The notes beneath the pieces are model-generated. The model searched no databases, was not told the origin of the DNA, and worked only from the letters and a program-made list of their open reading frames with translations. Made by a program: the position numbers and the translations under genes. This document shows, piece by piece, positions 7,454 to 15,371 of a DNA stretch of 47,916 nt. Within the stretch, counting starts at the first letter, position 1. Each line of letters begins with the position of its first letter. The DNA is from a virus: the IMG/VR virus record IMGVR_UViG_3300027969_005288, positions 1-47,916 of that record. One strand, 5' to 3'.

Positions 7454-7918
7454 TTATTTACATTTAATATCAAAAGACGCAAACAATTCAAAATCTTTTT
7501 CATCTGCTGCTATTCTGCGTTCTATCGAATCGCCTGGCATTTTTCTATTTTTTAATCTTTTTTTTCTTATTTTCACAGGAGTGTCTAAATATATTATAAA
7601 ACTCTTATTTAAATCTTCTTCTTTTAATTTTTTAATCGCAGAAGGTGTCATAATAAAAAGGTCATGTAGTATCCAACTATTATAAGTAATACCATAAAAC
7701 CATTCATTAAAAGATTCAAAATAATAAAAAGAATTAGTGTCAATCATAGTTTTAAAAGTATTTTCATCAATAAAATGATAATCTATACCGTTTTTTTCAT
7801 TTTCACGAATAGGCCGAGTTGTATATGGAATACAGTACTTATAACCTTTTTGTACCATTTTATTTCTTAAATAATCTTTACCTGATGCAGATTTACCAGT
7901 GATAATTGTTTTTACCAT
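7454..7918 (-). CDS. Guanylate kinase-like nucleoside monophosphate kinase
   Basis: The P-loop GKSASGKDY is at residues 8-16. The GMP-binding region TTRPIRENEKNGIDYHFI follows, with the Arg and Tyr expected to contact guanine phosphate and base. The lid region contains RRIAADEKDFE. At 154 residues it is shorter than bacterial Gmk (about 200), with losses mainly in the lid. Known members convert GMP/dGMP to GDP/dGDP with ATP. In a phage that also makes GDP-sugars and modified DNA, such a kinase could feed either pool. It is 10 bases downstream of the RNA ligase gene. Another nucleotide kinase of the same superfamily is the main alternative. Confidence 0.75.
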   Translation of the reverse strand: MVKTIITGKSASGKDYLRNKMVQKGYKYCIPYTTRPIRENEKNGIDYHFIDENTFKTMIDTNSFYYFESFNEWFYGITYNSWILHDLFIMTPSAIKKLKEEDLNKSFIIYLDTPVKIRKKRLKNRKMPGDSIERRIAADEKDFELFASFDIKCK

Positions 7919-7928
7919 TTTTTAAGTT

Positions 7929-9059
7929 TTAATGAGAATCGCCTATATTATTTTTCTCACCATAAATTAAATAATCTGGATTAATTACTTTAACAACTTT
8001 ATTTCTTTTACCTGTTACACATTTAACTACAACGCCTTCATGCGGTATTTTTGTGCCTTCAATGAAATTATTTACTACAAAACTATCCTGAGTATCTTTG
8101 TCCCATATACCAACATGTAAAACATCAATATATGGCAATTCCATTTCTTCGCATATTGTTTTTGTTAAAAAAGTAGGACAATATTCACCATCAATCTGTA
8201 TATCAAATATTTTGAATTGAATATCAGTTAAACCATAATCATAATTACGCTGAATTCCAGCACCATATATTTCACCATAAATAACTAGTCCACTTTCTAT
8301 ATCATTTATAAATGAATCTTTTAAATACTTAAGTATTTTTTTCTTAATTTCATATTTTTTTTCAATATCATACCATACATTTTTATCATAAAATCCTTGA
8401 GAATCAGACCCTTTTTCTACGTTATGAGAACCTACTACAAATTCAAAATTATCCCATACTGTACATAATCCAAAAAAATTCTTTACTTTATGCAAAAATG
8501 AAGTTTTATGTCTTTTAACAAAGCCGTATCTGGCGTTAGTACCGTGTATTTTTCTTGATATTTCTACTATGTCATCTTCACTATAGATATTAAACACATT
8601 TTTAAAATTTGGAAATTTATAATAAATAGGAAAATTTGGATTTTCAGAATATTTTTTTATTTTACCATTAGATAATCTTAACATTTTAACAGGAGGCTCG
8701 TATTTAGTAATATTTAAAATATTCATCATATCCTTACCTTCAAATAATTTGTCACTAGTACAATTATATGCTACTGATAGAGGAACGATTAAACATTCAC
8801 TATATACTCCTCTTAATTTTACTGTTCTAACTCTAAACCCCTTTCTTAAGTAATCTGTTACCATAAGTGAAGTTGCAAGTTTTTCTGGAATAACAGCATC
8901 AGTTATCATGCAAATAACTAAATCATCTATTTGATATTGTCCTTTTCTAATAACACAATTCCAACCATTTAATAGAGCTAATTCAATATTATCAGCATCT
9001 TTTATTTGGCTTATTTCTTTTATCTTTGAAATAAAACAAACACTATTTAAATTTTCCAT
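7929..9059 (-). CDS. ATP-dependent RNA ligase with N-terminal OB domain (Rnl5/DraRnl type)
   Basis: Residues 1-100 resemble the OB-fold that precedes the catalytic domain in Deinococcus and Naegleria RNA ligases (NGWNCVIRKGQYQIDDLV). The nucleotidyltransferase domain has motif I KIHGTN with the adenylated lysine at about 170, a GEIYG motif, a FKIFDIQIDGEY motif III-type strand, EGVVVK as motif IV and KVIN as motif V. All the lysines and acidic residues needed for adenylation are visible. Such enzymes seal 3'-OH/5'-phosphate RNA nicks. In phages RNA ligases commonly repair tRNAs cut by host anticodon nucleases. It sits between a small membrane protein and the guanylate kinase, with a 1-base gap to the former and A-rich bases before the start. 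Confidence 0.85.
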   Translation of the reverse strand: MENLNSVCFISKIKEISQIKDADNIELALLNGWNCVIRKGQYQIDDLVICMITDAVIPEKLATSLMVTDYLRKGFRVRTVKLRGVYSECLIVPLSVAYNCTSDKLFEGKDMMNILNITKYEPPVKMLRLSNGKIKKYSENPNFPIYYKFPNFKNVFNIYSEDDIVEISRKIHGTNARYGFVKRHKTSFLHKVKNFFGLCTVWDNFEFVVGSHNVEKGSDSQGFYDKNVWYDIEKKYEIKKKILKYLKDSFINDIESGLVIYGEIYGAGIQRNYDYGLTDIQFKIFDIQIDGEYCPTFLTKTICEEMELPYIDVLHVGIWDKDTQDSFVVNNFIEGTKIPHEGVVVKCVTGKRNKVVKVINPDYLIYGEKNNIGDSH

Positions 9060-9060
9060 T

Positions 9061-9345
9061 TTAGTTATTTTCTAGTTCTTCAATCTCTTCTTCAATCTGA
9101 GTTTGACGCTGAACATCTAACATTTTACGATCAGTGGCTTGTATCATTCTTTTTTCTGATTTAAGTCCTTCTATTCGTAACTGTTTTTCAGTAGTGAGAG
9201 TTTTTAAAATATCAGAAGATTTCTGTATTTCTTTTTTTACTTTAGTTAATTCACTATCAGTTCCGCATGATTTAAAATACACTAGTACTAATAGTAGTAG
9301 AATAATTTTAGTTCCGTGTTTCTGAAAGAAAAGTTCAAGTTTCAT
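9061..9345 (-). CDS. Small membrane-anchored coiled-coil protein
   Basis: The 94 residues comprise a short N-terminus, a hydrophobic helix at about residues 13-25 and a Lys/Glu-rich coiled coil to the end. A cysteine (FKSCGTD) directly follows the helix, but the residues before it do not make a good lipobox. This plan (N-terminal anchor plus periplasmic coiled coil) is that of inner-membrane spanins such as Rz, yet no partner o-spanin or lysis gene is visible nearby. I therefore describe it only as an anchored coiled coil. It is followed by the RNA ligase gene after 1 base. Confidence 0.6.
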   Translation of the reverse strand: MKLELFFQKHGTKIILLLLVLVYFKSCGTDSELTKVKKEIQKSSDILKTLTTEKQLRIEGLKSEKRMIQATDRKMLDVQRQTQIEEEIEELENN

Positions 9346-9363
9346 ATTATTTGTTTTTGTTTG

Positions 9364-9663
9364 TTACTTATTTATTTTTAAAAATTCTTTTAGTGTAGTA
9401 ATTATATAATTTTTATTATCTTTGTTTTCTTTTAGTTTAATTAAATTACCTTTAGGTATTCTATAAGAATTTATAGTGCTATAGAAATCTTTTTCTTTAC
9501 AATTACAACTAGCACTTGTGTGTCCACATCTAGGACAGACTTTATTTTTTTTATCTAAATATTCTGCTATTTCATCCTCTTTGTCTTTGTCTACTATTTC
9601 TTTTTTTTCTTTAGTTCTAAGTTTTAAAAAAGTACTCATTTCTTCTTTTCCAAAAATATCCAT
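9364..9663 (-). CDS. Small zinc-ribbon protein, unrecognised
   Basis: This is a 99-residue charged protein with one compact cysteine cluster, CPRCGHTSASCNCK, that would bind one zinc ion. A Lys/Glu-rich helix precedes it and a Lys/Asn-rich tail follows. Zinc ribbons of this size in phages often bind nucleic acid or RNA polymerase, but nothing here proves either. The gene starts 1 base before the preceding nuclease gene ends and precedes the anchored coiled-coil gene by 18 bases. Confidence 0.6.
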   Translation of the reverse strand: MDIFGKEEMSTFLKLRTKEKKEIVDKDKEDEIAEYLDKKNKVCPRCGHTSASCNCKEKDFYSTINSYRIPKGNLIKLKENKDNKNYIITTLKEFLKINK

Positions 9664-10425
9664 CTACTTATTTTTATTTATATATTCCTGAATTTCATCT
9701 GTATATTGTAAATGATATTTTTTAACCATATCTATAAAAATACTATACCATTTTTTTATTTCTATGCCAGAAATTGTAAAAATCTGAGGCACTGAATCTT
9801 CTTCATTAGATATCCAAATTTCACATCTATCAGGTTTAATTCCGTATAGTTTCCAATATGCTACATAATATGCAGAAATTTGAAGTTTATATGATTCTAT
9901 ATATTCTTCTTTTTTTGGCTTTTTACTTGTTTTATAATCAGATATAACATATAAATTATTTTGATCTTCATATATACAATCTGTTCGGCCTGCATACCCG
10001 CCATTATGTAAACACCATAGCATTGCTTCTTGTAAAACTATTTTTTTAATTTTATTAAATGTATTGTCAAGATAAAAATTATAGAATAGTTTTCGACCTA
10101 TATTTATTTCACCAGTTGAAAATCCATTTGCAATAGAATCTTCTGATGTTTTTTTTAAAGATTCTAACAGCTGTGTTTTTTTATCAGTTTTATTAGAAGA
10201 CAAATAATTTTCTATGTATGAGTGCATTACAGTTCCTCGATTAACACTGAATTTACTTATAGAATTTGCTTTTTCTTCACCTACTTTTTTTCTCCATTCG
10301 TCAAGTCCTGAATTATCAGACATAGTCCCAATGATAGTAGTAACTGAAGGTAGATATATGATAGATTGATTATTTTCTACACAATAGTATCTTTTATTTG
10401 CAATATCTACAGTTGAGTAATTCAT
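9664..10425 (-). CDS. PD-(D/E)XK exonuclease, RecB/MGME1-like
   Basis: The catalytic core is clear. RGTVMHSYIE near residue 64 supplies the early helix, GRTDCIYE near 150 gives the first metal-binding Asp, VISDYKTSKKPK near 164 is the D-x-K motif, and YKLQISAYYVA supplies the following Gln/Tyr helix. This order and spacing are typical of RecB-type and MGME1 single-strand DNA exonucleases, about 250 residues long. A role in recombination, DNA-end processing or degradation of host DNA is inferred. It overlaps the preceding membrane-protein gene by 4 bases, suggesting translational coupling. Confidence 0.8.
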   Translation of the reverse strand: MNYSTVDIANKRYYCVENNQSIIYLPSVTTIIGTMSDNSGLDEWRKKVGEEKANSISKFSVNRGTVMHSYIENYLSSNKTDKKTQLLESLKKTSEDSIANGFSTGEINIGRKLFYNFYLDNTFNKIKKIVLQEAMLWCLHNGGYAGRTDCIYEDQNNLYVISDYKTSKKPKKEEYIESYKLQISAYYVAYWKLYGIKPDRCEIWISNEEDSVPQIFTISGIEIKKWYSIFIDMVKKYHLQYTDEIQEYINKNK

Positions 10426-10868
10426 AAAAAATTATAAAAATATTTTAAAAAATTATGCACTTCTTTAAAACTATTTAACCATCTAAAAAAAACAATGCTT
10501 ACATAAACAAGTATACATGTACCTATTAAATTAAAAATAAATCTACTTAAATTTAAGTATTCAGATTCTGCAGAAAGAACTAGTAAATAACTGTCAGAGC
10601 CTGCAATTTGATTAAATTCAGGATATACTATATCACTTAAATTTAGTTGTAATAACACATCATCAATAAGTTTTAATTGAGAAGATAGCCAAAGTTCTCT
10701 GGTAGAAGGAGTTTCTATAACTTCAATAGGTAAATTAAAAACCGTATAAATACGACCTATCCAATCAACTCTTAGATTATTCTCTCTAAGAACATCATAG
10801 TTTTTAATAGCTACTTGCTTTACTTCGCGCCAGATCATTAATTCTTTCCATAGATTTATCCAATACAT
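10422..10868 (-). CDS. Unrecognised protein with one C-terminal membrane helix
   Basis: The protein has 148 residues. Residues 1-105 are soluble-looking and Trp-rich near the start; about 108-130 form a strongly hydrophobic helix (FIFNLIGTCILVYVSIVFF), and a short basic/aromatic tail follows. It could be a tail-anchored inner-membrane protein expressed early in infection. No known family is recognised. It overlaps the exonuclease gene by 4 bases and is 29 bases downstream of gmd, so it is cotranscribed with both. Confidence 0.6.
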   Translation of the reverse strand: MYWINLWKELMIWREVKQVAIKNYDVLRENNLRVDWIGRIYTVFNLPIEVIETPSTRELWLSSQLKLIDDVLLQLNLSDIVYPEFNQIAGSDSYLLVLSAESEYLNLSRFIFNLIGTCILVYVSIVFFRWLNSFKEVHNFLKYFYNFL

Positions 10869-10897
10869 ATTTTATAATTTTAAAATAAAAAAATAGT

Positions 10898-11866
10898 TTA
10901 CTTATAACTTAATAACCAATAATTAATCATTTCATCCATCATATTATAAAAATTATATTTTGGATTCCACCCTGTTTTATTTTTTAATTTAGTAGGATCT
11001 CCTTTAAGAATATTAAGCTCTTCAGGTCTAAAGAACTTTTCATCTTGCATTATAAATTTATTTCTATCTATTTCTAGTTTAGAAAAAGTATAATCTATTA
11101 AATCATTAACTGTATGAGATATACCAGTTGCACATACAAAATCATCAGGTTTATCTTGTTGTAAAATCAGCCACATAGCTTCAACATAGTCTTTAGCATG
11201 TCCCCAATCTCTAGCTGAATTTAAATTACCTACTTTTAGATGAGAATCTAAACCTAATTTACATCTTACTGCGCCTTTAGCTATTTTGTTAGTTATAAAA
11301 TTAGTGCCTCTAAGTGGTGATTCATGATTAAAAAGAATTCCATTCGAAATATACATGTCATAAGAATTCCTATAATTAGATGAGATATTATATCCATACA
11401 ATTTTGCACAGCCATACGGTGAAACAGGCTTCATTGGTGTAGTTTCTCTTTGATAACCATCACTATCTATAGAATTTCCAAACATTTCTGAAGACGATGC
11501 TTGATATATTCTAGCTTTAGATTTTAATGACTTAACAGCTTCTAATAAATTTAATACGCCTATTGCTACTACATTAGTTGTATAAATAGGTTGATCAAAA
11601 CTTATTCTTACATGGCTTTGTGCTGCTAGATTATAAATTTCATCAGGTTGAACATCTGCGATAACCCTGACTAATGATGCCATATCAGTCATATCACCAT
11701 AATGAAGATGTAATTTATCAAATACATGAGAAATACGGTATGTTTGATTTTCAGCTACAGAATTTCTTTTTACAATACCATGAACTTCATATTGTTTATC
11801 AAGTAAAAATGATGAAAGGTAAGCACCATCTTGTCCATTTATTCCTGTTATAATTGCTTTTTTCAT
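10898..11866 (-). CDS. gmd: GDP-mannose 4,6-dehydratase
   Basis: The N-terminal Rossmann motif ITGINGQDGAYLSSFLL is the family signature, with KRNSVAENQTYRI as the NADP-binding loop. The catalytic triad is visible as SSSEMFG followed by YGCAKLYGY (Y-x3-K). The 322 residues are slightly short of the usual 345-370 but cover the full fold, including NHESPLRGTNFI and the RDWGHAKDYVEAMW substrate region. It converts GDP-D-mannose to GDP-4-keto-6-deoxymannose. The start overlaps the ColD-like stop by 1 base, and it is the third gene of a fcl/colC-colD-gmd operon. Identification is secure. Confidence 0.93.
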   Translation of the reverse strand: MKKAIITGINGQDGAYLSSFLLDKQYEVHGIVKRNSVAENQTYRISHVFDKLHLHYGDMTDMASLVRVIADVQPDEIYNLAAQSHVRISFDQPIYTTNVVAIGVLNLLEAVKSLKSKARIYQASSSEMFGNSIDSDGYQRETTPMKPVSPYGCAKLYGYNISSNYRNSYDMYISNGILFNHESPLRGTNFITNKIAKGAVRCKLGLDSHLKVGNLNSARDWGHAKDYVEAMWLILQQDKPDDFVCATGISHTVNDLIDYTFSKLEIDRNKFIMQDEKFFRPEELNILKGDPTKLKNKTGWNPKYNFYNMMDEMINYWLLSYK

Positions 11867-13023
11867 TAGATAAATTTATTTACTAAATTACATATTGTAA
11901 GAATATCTTGTTCTGTTAAACTTTGATGATTAGGTAAATAAAAACCATATTCATTTATCATTTTACAATTAGGCATTTTTGGTTTATCTCCTTTCCAAAA
12001 AGGTTTTTCTGCTAATGAACCTGCTATTAAAGGTCTAATTTCGATTTCAGCTTCTTTTAAAGCTTCTACTATTTCATTTCTTCTATATGCAACAACTGGA
12101 TATGCAAAATTAGAAATAAAATCTTCTTTATTTGTTTGTAGATTTAATTTATTATTAATTAAATTCTTTTGATAAATTCTAAAATTTTCTTCTCTCTTTT
12201 TGGAAAAAATATCTATTTTTTCAATTTGTCTTAATCCTAAAAATGCCTGTATATCAGTAGATCTAAAATTAAAACCTGGATAGTAAAATGTGTAAAGAGA
12301 ATCAAATTCAGTTAAATTGTATTTAGACCTCCATTGAGTTTGTACTTCAGTAGGGAGATCTCTATCCCAACCATGGCTTCTAAGAGCTAATAACAAATAA
12401 TATAATTCAGGGTCATTACAAGTAATAAAACCGCCTTCTACTGTTGAAATATGGTGACCATAATATGTAGAATATACAGACCCTACAGTCGAATTAGATG
12501 TTCCAAGATTCTGTCCTTTATATTTAGATCCTAAAGATTCACAAACATCTTCTAAAATTAGAACTTTATATTTGTTACATAATTTTATAATTTCATCCAT
12601 CTTAGGAACAAACCCTAAAACATGAACTAATAATAAAGCTGCAGGTTTTTCCTTTTTAAATATTTTTTCTAATTGTTCTAAATCTACTGAAAGATCTCTT
12701 AAATTACAGTCTACAAAAATAGGTTTTAGCCCTAATTGCATAGGCGAAGAAACATCAGTCAACCATGATAAAGAAGATACTACAATTTTTTTATTCTTCT
12801 TAAAGTCTCCTCTTTCTTTTAAAGCAGCTAATAGCAAAAGAATAGCAGACGAACCAGAATTAACAAAAACTGAAAAATTAGTTCCTATCTTGGCTGCCCA
12901 TTTTTGTTCTAATTCTTTGGTCAAATCGCCTTTGGTTAATTTAGGAATAGGATTTTGTTGTAACCATTCTGTAAGAGCTTTTATATCTTCTTTATCAATG
13001 GTATCGCTAACAAGTTTAATCAT
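11866..13023 (-). CDS. colD: ColD-like GDP-4-keto-6-deoxymannose 3-dehydratase (PLP)
   Basis: The 385-residue fold type I PLP enzyme resembles DegT aminotransferases (NSGSSAILLLLAAL, LILEDVCESLGSKYKG). At the place of the Schiff-base lysine it has histidine: GHHISTVEGG, with His190 six residues before Glu196. In ColD this same His replaces Lys and makes the enzyme a 3-dehydratase instead of a simple aminotransferase; ordinary perosamine synthases read NKxITxGEGG here. With Gmd beside it, the predicted reaction is removal of the 3-OH from GDP-4-keto-6-deoxymannose. It overlaps the upstream reductase by 8 bases and gmd by 1. A different 3-deoxysugar route is the main alternative. Confidence 0.8.
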   Translation of the reverse strand: MIKLVSDTIDKEDIKALTEWLQQNPIPKLTKGDLTKELEQKWAAKIGTNFSVFVNSGSSAILLLLAALKERGDFKKNKKIVVSSLSWLTDVSSPMQLGLKPIFVDCNLRDLSVDLEQLEKIFKKEKPAALLLVHVLGFVPKMDEIIKLCNKYKVLILEDVCESLGSKYKGQNLGTSNSTVGSVYSTYYGHHISTVEGGFITCNDPELYYLLLALRSHGWDRDLPTEVQTQWRSKYNLTEFDSLYTFYYPGFNFRSTDIQAFLGLRQIEKIDIFSKKREENFRIYQKNLINNKLNLQTNKEDFISNFAYPVVAYRRNEIVEALKEAEIEIRPLIAGSLAEKPFWKGDKPKMPNCKMINEYGFYLPNHQSLTEQDILTICNLVNKFI

Positions 13024-13930
13024 TTGATTTTTTTAAATTATTATAAATAATAGAAAGCCCTTCTTCTAGAGAAGTAAATTTAAAATCTGAAATTAGATCC
13101 ATCATTTTATGATTAGATATATCTTTTCGATATTGACCGTCAGGTTTTGTAGAATCCCAAATAATTTCAACATCCTCAGCTTCACATACTCTGAGAGCAA
13201 TTTCAGCAGTTTCTTTTATTGATAAATTTTGGAATACTGAAACATTAAAACTATCTGTAATGTCATTTTGTATGCAAAATAAAATTACTTTAGCTAAATC
13301 CGCTGCATACATATTTTGTCTTAGAGGTTGTCCTGATCCAAATAAATAGATCTTCTTATTACCTTTTTTTGCATCTACTATTTTTCTAATTAAATCATTT
13401 ATAAAATGTGATTTACCTATAGTAGATTTATCATATTCACTATATAAATTACAAGGTGTAAGATAATTATATTTTAAATCGTATTCTGTATTATATGCAT
13501 CTATCTGAACAGCTAAACATCTTTTAGCATAGCCATAAGAAAAATTAGTTGGAGTAGGTGGTCCTAAAAATAACATATCTTCAGTCAATGGATAATTTTC
13601 ATCAGGCAATATATCAGGATATATACAGGATGATAAAATTCCTATAAATCTTTTTACTCCGTTGGCGTATGATTCATTCATTAATATAGTATTCATCATT
13701 ACATTCTGATAAAAATATTCAGCAGGATGCTCTATATTATCTAATATGCCACCTACTTTTGCAGCTAGATGAATTACAGTATGCGGTTTTGTACTTTCTA
13801 ATAAAGATCTAACATCATTGTGATTGGTAAGATCACAATTAGAACTATTTATATAGATAGCATCTGGTAAAATATGTTTTAAGTGTTGGCCTACGGTACT
13901 AGATCCACCTGTAACTAAAATTTTATTCAT
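13016..13930 (-). CDS. GDP-fucose/GDP-colitose synthase-like epimerase-reductase
   Basis: This 304-residue short-chain dehydrogenase begins MNKILVTGGSSTVGQHL. It carries the GMER/Fcl features LAAKVGGI, SSCIYP (Ser and Cys of the epimerase site), YGYAKR (Y-x3-K) and a histidine in GKSHFINDLIRK. Fcl makes GDP-L-fucose from GDP-4-keto-6-deoxymannose, whereas ColC, its close relative, makes GDP-L-colitose from the ColD product. The ColD-like gene overlapping its 3' end favours ColC. It is the first gene after a TGAAAC-class promoter and has an AAATT repeat in its leader. Fold assignment is firm; substrate choice is inferred from context. Confidence 0.8.
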   Translation of the reverse strand: MNKILVTGGSSTVGQHLKHILPDAIYINSSNCDLTNHNDVRSLLESTKPHTVIHLAAKVGGILDNIEHPAEYFYQNVMMNTILMNESYANGVKRFIGILSSCIYPDILPDENYPLTEDMLFLGPPTPTNFSYGYAKRCLAVQIDAYNTEYDLKYNYLTPCNLYSEYDKSTIGKSHFINDLIRKIVDAKKGNKKIYLFGSGQPLRQNMYAADLAKVILFCIQNDITDSFNVSVFQNLSIKETAEIALRVCEAEDVEIIWDSTKPDGQYRKDISNHKMMDLISDFKFTSLEEGLSIIYNNLKKSND

Positions 13931-13964
13931 AAATTAAATTAAATTAAATTGTATATTCTATTTA

Positions 13965-13994
13965 ATTGTATATAAAAAAATAAAAAAGTTTCAT
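13965..13994 (-). promoter_or_regulatory. Promoter of the TGAAAC-N17-TANAAW class driving the GDP-sugar operon
   Basis: On the minus strand ATGAAAC is followed by 17 bases and TACAAT. It lies between the terminator hairpin at 14010-14032 and the reductase start at 13930, which is where a new transcription unit must begin. The expected transcript leader is about 30 bases and contains four AAATT-type repeats. Confidence 0.65.
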
Positions 13995-14009
13995 TTATAA
14001 AATAAAAAA

Positions 14010-14032
14010 GGCCTGAATAGCGAATTCAGGCC
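14010..14032 (-). terminator. Strong rho-independent terminator after the sigma/ATPase operon
   Basis: A perfect 9-bp stem (ggcctgaat / attcaggcc, positions 14010-14018 and 14024-14032) encloses a 5-base loop. On the minus strand it is followed at once by TTTTTTATTTT. It stands 42 bases after the stop of the 95-residue coiled-coil gene. Confidence 0.9.
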
Positions 14033-14073
14033 CAGCTGGAAAACGAAGCGTATTCCGATCCTAAGTAAAATCT

Positions 14074-14361
14074 TTATTGTTGACTATTATTATTAAATAT
14101 ATCACCATCACCAGTTTCAGCCAATAGTGATTGAAAAATGTCCTGCTTGATACACATATCTCTAAAAGCACTAATAACTTGTTGTTTAATTTCTTCTCTT
14201 TTACTTATTTTTTCAGCAGGCATTTTAATAAATTTATTTTGTAATTCTTGAAGTTTATCCATAGCTTCATGATATTTTTTTAATGCATTATGTAATTCAT
14301 TATTAATTTCATCTACATAGTTTAGTCCTTCATAAAAAGATTTAAATTTTTTCAATTGCAT
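14074..14361 (-). CDS. Small helical coiled-coil protein, unrecognised
   Basis: The 95 residues are predicted to be almost wholly helical, with heptad-like Leu/Ile spacing between about residues 15 and 75 and an Asn/Gln-rich end. The N-terminus, KKFKSFYEG, loosely recalls the capsid-targeting-like leaders elsewhere in the window but lacks the IxE ending. It follows the sigma-factor gene by 14 bases and precedes the operon terminator, so it is the last gene of that unit. A role as a sigma-binding or scaffolding partner would be conjecture. Confidence 0.55.
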   Translation of the reverse strand: MQLKKFKSFYEGLNYVDEINNELHNALKKYHEAMDKLQELQNKFIKMPAEKISKREEIKQQVISAFRDMCIKQDIFQSLLAETGDGDIFNNNSQQ

Positions 14362-14375
14362 TTTATTGAATTTAA

Positions 14376-15128
14376 TTATTTATTAGAATTTTTAAAAAGC
14401 GTATGACGTAAAAGAGTGTCTTGTACTTTTTTCCTGCCTCTATTAATACGGTTTTTTATTGTTTGTAAAGTTATTAGCTCTTTTTTAACTTTATTAATAG
14501 TAAAATATATTTGTTGTTTTTCTTCTAAAGATTCAGTGCATAAAATTTCATCTAGTAAACTATTTATTTTAATATGAATAGGATCGTTGTTTTTATCAAC
14601 TATAGCTTGATAACTAAGTCTATTGATAAATCTGTCCTCCATAATTTCTTTATACTTTACTTTTAATCCGCTCATAACTTCAAGAATAAGTTTATTTCTC
14701 TTTAATAAGAGATTAAATTCTTCAGTACAATCTTCTTCAGTTTTAACAAAGAAATCTTCAACGTCAGATTCTGTATAGTGCTTTACTACTGAAGACCCTA
14801 CTGAATTTTCAGTAATATCAAATCCCCATTCTTTAAATTCATCAAGACTAACTTTTGTTTTTTGCTGATGAATAAATTGAATAGCACTATTTCTTGCAAT
14901 TCTATATATCCATGTAGTAATTTCAAAAGTAGGATCATATAAATCTATATGGGTATATAGTTTTGCAAGAGTATCAGATACTACGTCTTCAGTAGCTTGA
15001 GAATTTTTTAAAATGTTAAATACATAATTAGTAAGACCCGGTTTAATTTTTACATATAGTTTGTTAAAAACTATTTCAGACTTACTATTTTTAAAAGTAG
15101 TTGCTAATTCTCTATAAGTTTCTTTCAT
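14376..15128 (-). CDS. ECF-like RNA polymerase sigma factor
   Basis: Region 2 is well preserved: QATEDVVSDTLAKLYTHIDL, then ITTWIYRIARNSAIQF, matching the core-binding and -10-recognition helices of ECF sigma factors. Region 4 starts with KYKEIMEDRFINRLSYQAI and resumes after an insertion of roughly 45 residues with LQTIKNRINRGRKKVQ, the -35 recognition helix. Total length is 250 against about 180 for typical ECF factors; the excess is an acidic linker plus the region 4 insert. Phages use such factors to redirect host polymerase to late genes, as T4 gp55 does. The virion genes here lack the TGAAAC promoter class, which fits a switch of promoter specificity. Confidence 0.75.
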   Translation of the reverse strand: MKETYRELATTFKNSKSEIVFNKLYVKIKPGLTNYVFNILKNSQATEDVVSDTLAKLYTHIDLYDPTFEITTWIYRIARNSAIQFIHQQKTKVSLDEFKEWGFDITENSVGSSVVKHYTESDVEDFFVKTEEDCTEEFNLLLKRNKLILEVMSGLKVKYKEIMEDRFINRLSYQAIVDKNNDPIHIKINSLLDEILCTESLEEKQQIYFTINKVKKELITLQTIKNRINRGRKKVQDTLLRHTLFKNSNK

Positions 15129-15172
15129 GCTTCTGTTTTAGGACAAATATATAAATAAAAAATGAAACTAAA

Positions 15173-15358
15173 TTACTTTTTAGACTGATTTTTTATTTTA
15201 TATGGAAATATTTCATTAAGAAGTTTTTTTCTCTCTTCGCAACCACAATCTTCTTGGCCTACTGCGTTTGCTATTCTTTTTGCTAATTTATCTATACGTG
15301 TTAATTGAGTAAAGCTAGCAACTGTATCTCCTAGTCCTTTATGATTTTTAAGTTCCAT
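15173..15358 (-). CDS. Small conserved-looking protein with CGCEERK motif
   Basis: Of the 61 residues, the first half is a GLGDTVASFTQLTRIDKLAKR amphipathic stretch. The second contains DCGCEERKKLLNEIFPYK, a short cysteine pair and helix pattern that I recall from small uncharacterised proteins of Bacteroidota phages. Two cysteines alone would not complete a zinc site, unless it dimerises. It is 13 bases downstream of the ATPase gene. Function unknown. Confidence 0.6.
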   Translation of the reverse strand: MELKNHKGLGDTVASFTQLTRIDKLAKRIANAVGQEDCGCEERKKLLNEIFPYKIKNQSKK

Positions 15359-15371
15359 AATTTATATTTTA

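Noticed and set aside
9672-9684. TATAAATA box on the minus strand near 9680 as a T4-type late promoter
   Set aside because: It lies inside the nuclease gene about 10 bases before the next ATG; similar boxes occur inside coding regions by chance in this AT-rich DNA.
11866-13023. Perosamine synthase (GDP-4-keto-6-deoxymannose aminotransferase)
   Set aside because: The Schiff-base lysine position is His190 in HHISTVEGG, the ColD pattern; perosamine synthases need Lys there.
15144-15151. TATATTTG (Bacteroidota -7 type) upstream of the sigma-factor gene
   Set aside because: It fits TAnnTTTG but no TTTG box stands at the right distance upstream, and the operon already reads through from 25824.
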